From Delphinus delphis (Eukaryota > Chordata > Mammalia > Artiodactyla > Delphinidae), in NCBI RefSeq assembly GCF_949987515.2, contig NC_082701.1:40379755-40443754 (forward strand): 64,000 bases of DNA, written 5' to 3'. The notes beneath the pieces were generated by a model. The model saw only the letters and a list, made by a program, of their open reading frames with translations. It was not told the origin of the DNA and did no database searches. Positions 10,449-21,062 of this stretch are shown here, one piece after another. Position 1 is the first letter of the stretch; each line of letters begins with the position of its first letter. The position numbers and the translations under genes were made by a program.

Positions 10449-11185
10449 ATTCCAAGGAATGGTCTCCCAGAGGCATTAGGACCGTGGAAAAGCCAGAAAG
10501 TGAGCAGTGGCCCAAGAAGAAGGCAAGTCTCAGTTGGCAGGACATCCTGGCCAAGCAGGACTCACCTGCTTGAAAGTCTGCATAAAGCTTCCTGGCCTCG
10601 TGCTCGGACACCCCTTCTTTACCCTGACACAGTCTGCTAAAGGCCACGTCCTCCGGGTCCTCCCCAAGCGGAAGTGGGGTGCAGAAGCAGACAGACTGCT
10701 CGGATTTCCCTTTCTGAGTCTCTTCCTGGCTCCCCTCAACTCAAGGGCCCGCCACCCCCTCCAGGGAGGTGCAGGTGAGCTGCAGGAGCTGGGATGAAAG
10801 CTCGCCCCTCTCACAGACCCTGCTGGGAACTCTTGGCCCCTTTGGAAATGGGCTTCTTCCCTCACCATCCCCCTCTGCCTCTGAACCAGTCACATCCCAT
10901 ATGCAGCCCTGGAGATTAAGGACGGAAATTTGACTTTTTAATTTTATTCTTCTTCTTCTTCCTTCCTGCTTCATTAGAACCGTGTTATTGGCCTAAAATA
11001 CTGTATGTAAACGATGCTCTGAGGCCCATCTGGAAGCCTGGATTTTCTGGGGCTATAATTATGCTAAGCGGCACTCAGCAGGGACGGCACGATTGTGCTT
11101 CTACCTGGGCATCCTCTGGCAGCAGACTCCTCAGTTCTGAGGGGGGCTGTCTGTTGCTGTCCTTTTAGGCCTTCTCCTTCTTGGG

Positions 11186-11186
<1 letters not shown>
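10449..11186. other. Unassigned GC-rich sequence
   Basis: About 740 bases, GC-richer than its neighbours and free of recognised repeats except a TTCTTC run near 10946-10963. Overlapping frames occur on both strands, but no splice-bounded exon could be supported. Confidence 0.4.

Positions 11187-11273
<87 letters not shown>
11187..11273. repeat. Compound (TG)n(AG)n microsatellite
   Basis: About 20 TG units run directly into about 22 AG units, both nearly uninterrupted. This creates stop-free frames on both strands that are not genes. Confidence 0.98.
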
Positions 11274-11275
<2 letters not shown>

Positions 11276-11631
11276 CACAGGTTTGGCCCACTTTCATTTT
11301 GTCTGAGCTGTTGTGATAATTTACTGCATCTCTGTGTGTCCTCGACAGGGAAGGTACACATGCCTTTGGAATAATAGTAAAAAGTCACCCATGACCAAAG
11401 AGAAAATGCAGCCCCGGGTGATGGCAAGGCTTCACAATGTGTGCCTTTCCACCCGGGACTTAGGGTTTGAGCCACTTCTGCTTTTACAACTGGACTGGGG
11501 AGGGAGCCACACCTGGACAGAGGGCATTGAGCTCTTAGTTCCAGCCCTGTCCGAGGGCACGAGGCTCAAAGGCCATGCCAGTCACCCAGGACTCAGAGTG
11601 CACCCAGGCTTTGGTCCATTCGATAAAGAAG
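11274..11631. other. Unassigned single-copy sequence
   Basis: No recognisable repeat or exon. A 108-codon frame covers it without family resemblance. Confidence 0.4.
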
Positions 11632-11755
11632 CATCTTAACTCCTGGGAGCCTCAGTTATCCCCTCTAGGGAAGGAAACCAATACCCCTCGCCCTTCTTAT
11701 CTCCCGAACGCTTGTGAGAAATCATTGTGTTAGTGAACGTGAAAGTGTTTTGTGT
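11632..11755 (+). repeat. Diverged MIR fragment
   Basis: MIR-like order: cttaactcctgggagcctca, then an aatacccctcgcccttctta segment and gaacgtgaaagtgttttgtg. Low similarity. Confidence 0.5.
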
Positions 11756-12134
11756 TCATTCAGACACTTGCTGGAGGCCCCAAGGGTTGTGCCTGGGGTC
11801 ACAGAATTCTTATTCTTGCCAGGATGGTGACCTTGCACACCATAAATTACGAAGCACTAAACAAATGCAGAGTTGTAAAATGTATATATTTGAATTCATT
11901 TTGCATATGCAGGGTTGGAAAAATTCCTGCCAGGCTGGAAGTGCCCAGGTATGTACTCCTGGCTACATAGCCTCCAACCCCCTTTCTCCTTGTTCCTGAT
12001 TGTGTTAATGCTTGCCCCCCTGCTCCATCCCACCCTCATCTCCAGCCCCTTTCACCTTCTGCACTCTCCTTTGCACCGTTCTTTCAGCCCCACGCAACAC
12101 TGCCTTTATCACATACCACTATAATAATCTTTTT
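11756..12134. other. Unassigned single-copy sequence
   Basis: Mixed sequence, pyrimidine-rich from about 11970 to 12110. No gene was seen. Confidence 0.4.
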
Positions 12135-13600
12135 AAAAACAACTTTTTTATTAAAGCAAAGCTAGCGCATAGAAAAATGGAGAAACCATAAGTCTACAGT
12201 TTAATGCATCGTCACAAAGGACACGTTCGTAAATGAATCACCCAGATCAAAGAATCCAGCATCGCCCACATCTCAGGAGCTTCCCTCACACCCCTGCCGT
12301 CATTTCCCTCCCTTCTCCCTAAAAGCCACCACTCTCCTAATTTCTGATATTTTGAGGTATATTTATTTATTTTTAGAGATATCTGTGAGCTTTCTATATG
12401 TGGGCTCACACGCTATGTATTGTTTTGTGCCTAACTTACGTCGCTCATCCTTGTTTGTGAGCATGGTCCGTGTTGCTGCATGTAACTGCAGTTTGTCTGT
12501 TGTCATTACTGTATAGTGTTCTGTCGCAGGCATGGACCCACATTTATTTATTCTACTGTTGATGGACATTTATACTGTTTCTAGTTTAAGGCTAGCTATT
12601 ATGATTAAAGCTGCTGTAAACATTCACAAGAATGTCTTAAAAGAACAGATTTGCTGAGTTCTTATTGGTGTAATTACGAATAAATGTCACATATTTCAAG
12701 TGCACAGTTTGACAAGTTTTGATACGTAAATGATTCATATGTATAAAAATCAGTATATATACATGTATATGATGAAAACATCACCACAATCTGGAGATTG
12801 GAGAGATTCATAATCCCACCCTCCTCAAAGTTTCCTCATGCCCTCTCATAATCCCTCTTTCCTGTCTACCCCCTAGCCCACCTCTATTGCCAGGCGACTG
12901 CTAATCTGCCATCCCCATATACTAATTTGCATCTTCTTGAGTGTTATATAGATGGAATCCGTACAATGTATACTGTGATTTTTTTTTGGTCTAGATTATT
13001 GCCCTTAGCATAATTATTTTTCGATTTATTCCCATTGATGTGTGTGTGTTCATAGTTGGTCTTTTTTTATTGCTGAGTAGAACTCCATTACCTGAATATA
13101 CAACACCTTGCTTACCATTCACATGTTAGAGGCTATTTGAGTTGTTTCCAGTTTGTGGCTATTACAGTTTGGGGCTGTTAAAGCTGCTACGAATATTCGT
13201 GTACAAATCTTTGGGAGACATACTTTCATTTTTACTGGGTAAGTACATAGGAGTGACATGGCTGGGCCATGTAATGGATGTATGTGTAAATGTTCAGAAA
13301 CTACTAATTAGTTCCAAAGTGGTTGTACCATTTTACATTCCCACCAGCAGCATATGAGAGTTCTAGTGGCTCCCCTTCCTCATGAACACTTGATATGATT
13401 AATTGTCTTGATTAAGATACTCTGATAACTGTACAGTAGATGCTCACTGATTTTTCCTGATCCTTCTCTAATACTGATGATGTTGAGCGCAATTTTTATG
13501 ACTGTTCATGAACATTTGGACATATTTCTGTCGAGTGTATTCCTAGGAGAATAATTCTTTGGTCACAAGGGACATGATCAGATCTATGTTGAAAAGATGG
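12135..13600 (-). mobile_element. Old L1 fragments (at least two) in reverse
   Basis: Reverse L1 landmarks appear twice. Block 12135-12650 has tactgttgatggacatttat and attaaagctgctgtaaacat. Block 12660-13600 restarts in the 3' UTR (agtgcacagtttgacaagtt), then gtttcctcatgccctctcat, cattttacattcccaccagc and gatgttgagcgcaattttta. The restart shows two separate insertions or a rearranged copy. Diverged and non-functional. Confidence 0.88.
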
Positions 13601-13694
13601 TCTAGAGGGGGCAATGTGGAAGGCAGGCAACCCCTCGGGAAATTGCAGTATTTATTATTTTCTTCCGCTCCTTCCTTTTTGTCTCCCGGTGTCC

Positions 13695-13790
13695 TGAATT
13701 CCAACTAAATTATAAGCTCCTAAAAAGCAAGAAAAAGCATTCCAACTCTTTATTTTCTCCCTAGTACCTCACACCAAGTGTTTTCCCAAT
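13695..13790 (+). repeat. L2 3'-end fragment
   Basis: Reads aaattataagctcctaaaaa, then a ttctccctagtacctcacac segment, the diverged L2 3' signature. Confidence 0.6.
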
Positions 13791-13844
13791 TGGGAGGTGG
13801 GAAGAACTAACCTGTTTTGATGGTCACCCGTGTGCTCTGTGTCT

Positions 13845-13990
13845 CTCCATGTATTATATCATTTTTGTCTTTGGCACCTTTTGAGGGAAGGTAGTATCCC
13901 CATGTCCCAGCTGAGGAGCTGAGGCTCAGGGAAATGAGCAACTCCTCAGGCTCTCAGAGCTAAGAATCAGGGGAGGTGGAGCTCATAATA
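13845..13990 (-). repeat. MIR SINE fragment
   Basis: Reverse MIR: gtagtatccccatgtcccag, then ctgaggagctgaggctcagg, then an agagctaagaatcaggggagg stretch. Confidence 0.65.
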
Positions 13991-14504
13991 ACTCCATTTA
14001 ATGTCAGAGTTCTCATTCTTTTCCATGAATGCCTTGTCTGCCTTTGCCCGTACTGCCTCTTAGGGCTCCAGGGAGACACAGCCGGTGATTGAATGGAAGA
14101 GCATCTGAGCATTCTGCCAAGAGGCTCTCCTCCTGTGTCAGGAGTGTTGGCTCCACGCTCAGAGACTCTTCTGGGCTCTCCATCCAGTCTCTTCTTCTGC
14201 CTTCGACCCAGGATGGTTGGGACAGAATCCCCAGCAGTCCCATTAGTACAGCACTTGGAACCCTAAAGGATGCCTCATAAACTCCAGTCTCCGTGGCCCA
14301 TGTTCAGCTCTTGTGTGGTGATTTCCTCCTCTGACCGCAGAATACCTTAAGCTCCCTTTTCTCACTTTGCAGCACCCTCCATCCCGACCCCTGCTGCCGG
14401 TCGACAGAGCCTAGCTTCGTGCTTCACATATGGTAGCCCATTTGGTATTTGTTGTTGTTGAAGGTCTCTGTTTTCCCACTTCCCCCTTAGCCCCAGCTGC
14501 CTCT
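13991..14504. other. Unassigned single-copy sequence
   Basis: No recognised repeat or exon; a short GTT run is present near 14450. Confidence 0.4.
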
Positions 14505-14690
14505 TGGAAAGACCAGCGTTTGAATCTCAGCCCTGTCATGTAGTGGTTGTGTGCCCCTGTACACATTACTTCATCTCTCCGACACTCTGTTCCATCATCT
14601 GTGAGATGATGAAAATAGTAGTAGCTCCCTTCTCGGATAATTATGGCAGTTGCACGATGAATAGCTAATGGTGTTAATTAACTCTTGTGA
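14505..14690 (+). repeat. MIR SINE
   Basis: Follows MIR order: cgtttgaatctcagccctgt, tagtggttgtgtgcccctgt, catcatctgtgagatgatga and aaatagtagtagctcccttc. Confidence 0.8.
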
Positions 14691-14879
14691 TGTTTTGGTT
14701 ACTGTTGCTGTGTTAAGTGGTTCTTCCCTAATCCTACTTGCCTTCTTCAGTTATGGCAGGAATCCGCTAATTCTAGAGGGATGACAGGTGGGGCTGGAGG
14801 AGGCAGGAGGTGAGGAAACTGGATGTTACTCCTGAAGTGGTTCCAGGTTCACGGTTCTCACCTGCAGCACCATGTGATG

Positions 14880-15000
14880 GAGAAAACTCAGGCTGCAAAG
14901 CCCAGCGATGAAGGCTCTACTACCATGCCCTTGGGCAAGTTACCGTACTCTAAGTTTTGGTTTTCACCTTTATCATGGGATGCCTGATGATTGAGAACAC
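14880..15000 (+). repeat. MIR SINE fragment
   Basis: Reads gcccttgggcaagttaccgt, then ggttttcacctttatcatggg, diverged MIR core. Confidence 0.6.
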
Positions 15001-15079
15001 AAATTCAGGTATCAAGACAGGCACCCCTTGATAAATGTTTGTTGGGCCACCTCTCCTTGCTGGTCCCTTTTGATAAAGT

Positions 15080-15172
15080 CAAATTGGCACGGATGGTATT
15101 AACTCATATAGTAGGCACTTGAAAATATTGACTGGATGGACGATGGTTGGATGGGTAGATGGATGGATCAAC
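15080..15172 (+). repeat. L2 terminus with (GGAT)n tail
   Basis: The L2 terminal motif tagtaggcacttgaaaatat runs into ggatgg-type repeats to 15172, as expected for expansion of the L2 terminal short repeat. Confidence 0.6.
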
Positions 15173-15439
15173 AAAGATGGCTGAAAGTGGTGATGGAAGG
15201 GTGGTATAGATTGTGAAGATCATGGGAGAAGGACATGAAATCCTTGGTATCCAATTAAAATGTGAACTCTGTCTTGGGCCAATATGCAGAAGCCCATGAG
15301 AAGCCCTTACAACTTTCATGCCATAGAGGATGTGTTTGAAATGCTCCTTGTGGGTAGACACTGGTGATGGGGCATCGTCATGAAGGGGGGAGCTAAGTGA
15401 GTGGGGCTTGGACTTTGGGGCAGACCATGCTCTGGGCCA

Positions 15440-15575
15440 GGCAGCCTGATGCAGTGGAGTAAGAGCAGGCTTATCACTACTTGTGTGAACTTGGGGAAGA
15501 TCCTTCAGTTTCTCTGGGCCTCAGCTGTTGCATCTTGAGAATGGTGTGATCAAATCTGCCTAGCAGGGGTCTATT
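15440..15575 (+). repeat. MIR SINE fragment
   Basis: Reads tgcagtggagtaagagcagg, then cttgtgtgaacttggggaag and ttctctgggcctcagctgtt, MIR head and core. Confidence 0.65.
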
Positions 15576-15585
15576 TTTGGGGATA

Positions 15586-15964
15586 TTTTAGTGTACTTGG
15601 GATGCCATAACAAAATACCATAGACTGGATAGCTTAAACAACAGAAATTTATTACTCACAGTTCTAGAGGCTGGAAGTATAAGGTCAAGGCTGATTTAGT
15701 TTCTGGTGAGAGCTCTCTTCCTGGCTTGTAGATGGCTGCCTTCTTGCTGTGTCGTCACATGGCTGGGAGAGAGAAAAAAATCTCTCTCTCTAGCCTCTCC
15801 TTAAAAGGCCACAGTCCTATCAGACTAGGGCCCCACCCTTATGACCTCATTTAACCTTAATTACCTCCTGAAGCCCTTCCCTATCTCCAGATAGAGTCAT
15901 GTTTAGGGTTAGGGCTTCAGCATATAAATTTTGGTGGGAGGGACACAATTAAGTTCATGGTACA
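15586..15964 (-). mobile_element. Solo LTR, ERVL-MaLR (MST/MLT1-like), near full length
   Basis: Reverse LTR from ccataacaaaataccatagac through aaacaacagaaatttattac and gctgtgtcgtcacatggctg. It ends with agggttagggcttcagcata and gggacacaattaagttcatg. Both ends are recognisable at roughly 380 bases. No coding interior. Confidence 0.9.
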
Positions 15965-16086
15965 GAGAATAAATGGAATTATTGATACAAATATGCTTCA
16001 TGAACTATGAAGAGCTATATCCATTCGATCATGGTAGGTTTCATCTTTTTTAAAGTCTTGGTGTCGTGAGACCTTCCTCAGGGTAC

Positions 16087-16560
16087 CCATTTATTCATGT
16101 AACACAGGTTTTTTGAGTTCTTACTCTGTGCCAGGTATCATTCTAGACACTGGGGTGGCAGCAATAGAGAAAACAGACAAAGATCCTTATCTTTATAGAG
16201 CCTGCCTTCTAGAATGCAGACTATAAAACACAGTCAAGTAGAATGTATAATTTATAAGATGAGGAAGAGTGGTGTGGAGGACACTAAAGCAAGGAAGGGT
16301 GTTTGGGGACAGTAGGGAATAGTTTACATTTTAAGTAGGGGGGTGCTCAGGGAACACCGCATTGGAACGAAGACTTTAACGTGAGGAGGGAAGGGAGTGA
16401 GCCACGTGACTATCTGGGAAAAGTATTCCAAGCAGAGGGTAGAATCTGTGCAAAGACCCTGAAGTGGGGGAGTACTGGGTGTGTTTGGGGAACAGCGGTG
16501 AGAGCTGCACAGCCAGAACTGGGTGTGTGATGGAGGGAGCATGGGGAGATGGGGCCAGAT
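16087..16560 (-). repeat. L2 3' portion, long reverse copy
   Basis: Starts with the reversed terminus (cccatttattcatgtaacac, then gtgccaggtatcattctaga). It continues upstream through aaaacagacaaagatcctta, a tattccaagcagagggtaga segment and gcaaagaccctgaagtgggg. One of the better-preserved L2 copies here. Confidence 0.88.
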
Positions 16561-17334
16561 TCAATCCAAGAAGAGGACTCGCTCTCTGGTTGTGATGAGG
16601 GCCGGACAGCAGTAGCAAGTGGAACAGGAAAACATCTCAAAGGAGCAGGGGAAGATTTCCTTTATTCCCTGAAGATCTAGGCTCATCTGCAGGAACACCT
16701 GTGGGAGCCCATTCTCATCAGCTCCCAAATTCCTTTCAATATTTTTGGGACTGCAGACATCTCCCCCTGTGAAGCTGTGGTTAATGGCTGCTGGTAGAAA
16801 AATGCTCCTAGTAGCATATGTAAATGAGATAGCAGCCATGCATTATTAAAAGAGTAAATCCATAGCTGGCAGCGAATGTGTGGGAAGCAAGGTTAACTCA
16901 ACACAGTGCCTTCACACACCAGTAGGACCAGAAGTTTCCTGAGTGCGGGGGTCCCGTTTGAGACACTTCTGTGTCAGCCACAGCTACTAAAATAGTTCCC
17001 AGAACAATATAGTTTCTGAAAATCCGTTTGCTGAAAGATATATTTCTCTAAGAAGAATAGATTAGGATTGCAAAGAAAGGGGAGGGGATTCACTTGACTT
17101 GTAGCGTGGAGGAGGGTCTCCAGTTCTGCTGATGCACAGGGTCCAGTATCAGCCCCCGTGGAAGAGGAGGGAGCTGTACACACCTGTGCCCAAGAGAGTT
17201 CTCTCAACCGAAAATAACTCCTCTTCTAATGCCAGAGGATCATAGATTCTACCACTGGGGCTTTATTCCTTTGAATTTCTCTCTTTCTTCCACTTTGAAA
17301 GGTAACACCCACAGGAACACCAAATGCGGCATGA
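16561..17334. other. Repeat-free sequence, possible conserved noncoding block
   Basis: No repeat was recognised across about 770 bases. The part at 16690-16860 has an AT-rich, motif-dense texture (gctgtggttaatggctgctg, then gcatatgtaaatgagatagc and a cattattaaaagag run) like that of regulatory elements. Conservation cannot be judged from one sequence. Confidence 0.35.
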
Positions 17335-17500
17335 ATGACTCGGCTTCGTTATTTTCAGGCTGTGTCAGCTCACCTCCAAACTTCATTTTTTTCCATCTGT
17401 AAAGTGGAATACAGTAGCAAGCCCTACCTCCCTGTTTGTGAGCGTGGATGGTCTCATGGATATAAAGTAATGACTCTATGGGATAGTAGTTATTATTCTT
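17335..17500 (+). repeat. MIR SINE fragment
   Basis: Diverged MIR: ttcatttttttccatctgta, then aagtggaatacagtagcaag and ctccctgtttgtgagcgtgg. Confidence 0.55.
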
Positions 17501-17604
17501 CCCACTTTAAAGGTTAAGCTGTGACATTAGGAGACACAATGTCATGTGTCCAAATCTGTACCTGCCTTCAGGAATCCGGGTAATAAATGACTAGGTGGGG
17601 CTGC

Positions 17605-17735
17605 CATGGGTCAAGCACTGTCCTAAGTCCTAGGGCTACAGCAGTGCATAAACGAGAGAAGCCTCCTGACCTGCAGTTAGACAGAGATGATAACAAAGTA
17701 CACAAATCCACCAACAAGACAATGGCGGGTATGTA
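17605..17735 (-). repeat. L2 3'-end fragment
   Basis: Reverse L2: gggtcaagcactgtcctaag, then tcctagggctacagcagtgc and ataaacgagagaag. Confidence 0.7.
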
Positions 17736-17839
17736 AGTGACGGACCTAGAGGCTTAAATTCATGATTCCACTATCCCCTTGAATGGAAATCAGGCATGTC
17801 TGCAGTCCTGAAGGAGCTTGCAGTACGTGGAAGAAGTAA

Positions 17840-18027
17840 CATCTGTTTCTGTTTCACAGATAAATTCATTTGTGTCACATTTTAGATTCCACATGTAAGT
17901 AATATCAGATGATATTTGTCTTCCTCTGTCTAACTTACATCGCTTGGTATGGTAATCACCTCCATGTTTCTGCAATTAACATAACATTGTAAATCAACTA
18001 TACTTCAATAAAATAAATTAAAAAAAA
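17840..18027 (+). mobile_element. Twin-primed L1 (inverted 5' part)
   Basis: Bases 17840-17975 are L1 in reverse (gatgatatttgtcttcctct, then gtctaacttacatcgcttgg). Bases 17976-18027 are the L1 3' end forward, aacattgtaaatcaactata then ataaattaaaaaaaag. The opposing halves with a shared 3' tail are the hallmark of twin priming. A possible target repeat (aagtaacatctg / aagtagtgtctg) is weak. Confidence 0.85.
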
Positions 18028-18239
18028 GTAGTGTCTGGGGACTTCCCTGGTGGTCCAGTGGGTAAGACTCCGAGCTCCCAATACAGGAGGCCTGGGTTTG
18101 ATCCCTGGTGGGGGAACTAGATCCCGCATGCATGCCATAACTAAGAGTTCGCATGCCACAACTAAGAAGCTCGCATGCAGCAACTAAGACCTGGCACAGC
18201 CAAAATAAATTTAAAAAAAAAAAAAAAAAGTAGTGTCTG
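18028..18239 (+). mobile_element. CHR-2-like SINE with target-site duplication
   Basis: The insert 18038-18229 begins ggggacttccctggtggtcc and has the 3' block of actaaga units (catgccacaactaagaagct) ending in an A tail. The duplication gtagtgtctg lies at 18028-18037 and 18230-18239. It landed directly beside the A tail of the preceding L1, so it postdates that L1. Confidence 0.94.
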
Positions 18240-19012
18240 AACCAAAATAATATACAACTAGTCCTTAAGGTTCCTAGGGAGTTACAGATAAAGTGCTTGG
18301 GTTGGTCCAGGGAGGGGAAGACAAAGTCTGATTATAGAAATCAGGGGAGCTGCCTTCCAAGAGGTGGATTCTGAATGCATAGAGGGGAAGAGTCTCCATC
18401 CGTAAAAGTCTGGCCAGTGATGGTATGATACCCATGGCCATGTACCCAGGCAAAGATGTTTGGAAAGATGCTGGTGCATTTAGATGACTGGGAAACTGGA
18501 GGATGCTTCAAAGTATTCTTTCAGGTGGAAACTTGGGGGTGTTGAGATATTTGAGGCTGAGGGTAAAATTTGCTGATACCTAGTTGTCCCAGGAGTGCTT
18601 CTTGGTCAGTGGGAGGATAGTAGGAACCTGGGTGAGACAGGATATAAAACGGCCCCATTTTCCGGTGTTGGACTACATAATCACCTTTCTTAGTTTTGCT
18701 TTATCATTTTCAACACCAGATATTGTTAATATTTTCAGGGTCCTTATTAATATTTCATTAGAGTGCTTTCGTTTTCCCCTTAAACATGTATTTAGAGTGG
18801 ATTGCCACATTCCTGGGTAATTTTATTGAATCCAGAGGCCAATTTTCTTTTTACAACAGTCTGCTGCTTTTATTTTATGAAGAAAATCAATAGGAAAAAA
18901 GGGGTTGCTGAAATAGAAATTTGCTTTATTGCAAAACATCCAGGAACTCATCTATTCATTTTTAAATGGGAGAATAGCTCCAGCTATAAAAATTATCACC
19001 CCTTATGTATGT
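18240..19012. other. Unassigned single-copy sequence
   Basis: About 770 bases without a confident repeat or exon. AT-rich from 18670 to 19000. Confidence 0.4.
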
Positions 19013-19036
19013 ATGTGGATGTGTGTGTGTGTGTAT

Positions 19037-19067
<31 letters not shown>

Positions 19068-19070
19068 TAA
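19013..19070. repeat. (GT)n(AC)n alternating tract, self-complementary
   Basis: A GT run (from 19020) meets an AC run at a central tata, so the centre is a near-perfect palindrome of about 14 bases per side. It is wholly alternating purine-pyrimidine. Confidence 0.95.
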
Positions 19071-19157
19071 GCACGTATCTGTTTAAATTAAAACAGAACG
19101 GCATCAAGCCTCTATTTTTCAACTGCAGTTCTTGGAGAACCTGTTCTAGTTTGTTCT

Positions 19158-19390
19158 ATGAAAAAACTATCAGGGGCTTCCCTGGTGGCGCAGTGGTTGA
19201 GAGTCCGCCTGCCGATGCAGGGGACGCAGGTTCGTGCCCCGGTCCGGGAAGATCCCACATGCCGTGGAGCGGCTGGGCCCGTGAGCCATGGCCGCTGCTG
19301 AGACTGTGCGTCTGCAATGGGAAAGGCCACAACAGTGAGAGGCCCTCGCACCGCAAAAAAACAAACAAACAAATGAAAAAAAACTATCAG
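19158..19390 (+). mobile_element. CHR-family SINE with target-site duplication
   Basis: The insert 19174-19372 has the CHR head, a B-box site (ggttcgtgcccc) and a (caaa)n-type tail. Direct repeats flank it: atgaaaaaactatcag (19158-19173) and the same with two extra A (19373-19390). It lacks about 30 bases of the body present in the 7491 and 20017 copies, near gccgctgctgagactgtgcg. Confidence 0.95.
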
Positions 19391-19560
19391 ATGTCACCTG
19401 TACCACTGAGACTTCTCTGTCTGGGCTTGAATCCCTACTGAGCCACCAACTTGAGGTGTGACCTTGAACAGATCGCTGCCTGTCTCCAGACCTCAGTTTC
19501 CTCATATGTAAATAAGGTAGATTAGCCCAAACAACCTCTGAGATCCCTTCCACCTCTGGC
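19391..19560 (+). repeat. MIR SINE fragment
   Basis: Reads gtctgggcttgaatccctac, then aggtgtgaccttgaacagat and cctcagtttcctcatatgta, a clear MIR core. Confidence 0.85.
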
Positions 19561-20016
19561 ATGTGGGGAGTTGATGGAAATGACAAAAACTTGGCTGGAT
19601 CTGCAAGAGCACAGAGGGAGTAAAAAGAACATTTTTATTTAGTTCAAAGATAGCACATCGAGAAACAACGAAATTAATTAAAAGAACCACTTTTGTTGAG
19701 TTAGCACAGAGTAGAGAAACAATGAAATGATTGCTTTTGGAAACCTTTCCAACCTAAGATGAAAACAAACCCGAGATAAAAATGAGCCTCCCTGGGTTCC
19801 AGCACAGTCGCGGTGGGAATGAAACTCCTGGGTTTGGGAAGGCTGTTTCCCCCCATCATTTCCAAGGCAGAGCACGGATCACCTCCCGGGCCAAGCCTGT
19901 CTCCTACTCCCCAAATCGCCAGGCATTTACAGAAGTGAAATTAACGTCATGCATGGCTAGCAGCCACACCTTCTAACTGCTGCAGGGCTCCTGGTTCTCA
20001 TTAAGACTTCAGGTCA
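19561..20016. other. Unassigned single-copy sequence
   Basis: No repeat or exon was recognised. Confidence 0.4.
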
Positions 20017-20231
20017 GGGCTTTCCTGGTGGCGCAGTGGTTGAGAGTCCGCCTGCCAATGCAGGGGACAGGGGTTCGTGCCCCGGTCCGGGAAGATCCCA
20101 CATGCCGCGGAGCGGCTGGGCCCGTGAGCCATGGCCGCTGAGCCTGCGTGTCCGGAGCCTGTGCTCCGCAATGGGAGAGGCCACAGCAGTGAGAGGCCCA
20201 CATACCGCAAAAAAAAAAAAAAAAAAAAAAA
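20017..20231 (+). mobile_element. CHR-family SINE, young-looking
   Basis: Full-length copy from gggctttcctggtggcgcag through the B box to a pure 23-base A tail at 20209-20231. Nearly identical to the copy at 7491. A possible short target repeat (ttcagg on both sides) is too short to be sure. Confidence 0.95.
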
Positions 20232-20374
20232 TTCAGGGCGGGCGTGCTGCTGTTGGGAATACACGCCTTGCCATCGAGTCCAGGGGTGAAGGTGGCTGAG
20301 AGAGGAGGACTGCCTTCCACAGTCTCTGCAGAAAATTTCCACAAACTGTGAACCCTCATAAATTAACCTTCACG

Positions 20375-20515
20375 TAGGCTGTGTCTAACCCTCAGAATTC
20401 TGTGTGATCAAGCCCACCGTGTCCATTTCACAGATGAGGAAAGTGAGGCTGAGAAGTGATGCCTCTTGGACATAGTGGTACAGCTGGCATGATAGGTGTG
20501 ATCCCTGTAAAAACA
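20375..20515 (-). repeat. MIR SINE fragment
   Basis: Reverse MIR: tgtccatttcacagatgagg, then aaagtgaggctgagaagtga. Confidence 0.75.
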
Positions 20516-20529
20516 GCATCAACATCTTC

Positions 20530-20735
20530 TGTTTATGTGGGTTTGTATACTCTCAAGCCCTCAAACCATCTTGCTGACATACATGAGAGCAACATTTTTA
20601 TCCCCACTTTATTGATAAGGAAACCGAGGCCCCAAGAGCCTAAAGTGCCCAAGGCCATGGCTGAATGATTAGCAAGTCACCTCTAAAACTCCAGTCTAAC
20701 TCCTCGCCTCCTGCCACCCTGGCTTCATGCTGTCT
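20530..20735 (-). repeat. MIR SINE fragment
   Basis: Second reverse MIR directly after the previous one: tttttatccccactttattg, then gataaggaaaccgaggcccc and gtgcccaaggccatggctga. Confidence 0.75.
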
Positions 20736-20984
20736 TACAGTTACCAGCGGGAAATAAAGAGTATTTAATAAGAAAAGCATTTTCCTATGACATACATTTT
20801 TAAGGCTGGAGAGGCCCTTAGAGAGAATCTGAAGGAGGAGTTGGTCATCTGAGGAGGGACTCAGTGATCTAGGGCTCCCCGATCATTTACACAAGTTCGG
20901 GTGTGAAAGTGTATGAGAGCCTCACTTTGTAACAGGAAAGTACACTGAGCAGGACAGTCAACGATGGGAGGGTTTGTGACTTTC

Positions 20985-21062
20985 CAGTGCATGGGGATGC
21001 CTGGGCATTCAGCATGGTCCTGGCACACAGCACGTGCTCAGTAGATGTTGCTGGAATTAATC
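20985..21062 (+). repeat. L2 3'-end fragment
   Basis: Reads agcatggtcctggcacacag, then cacgtgctcagtagatgttg, the L2 terminus. Confidence 0.8.

Noticed and set aside
15586..15964. Possible endogenous retrovirus with genes
   Set aside because: Only an LTR is present. No internal gag, pol or env sequence was seen beside this or the other MaLR LTRs.
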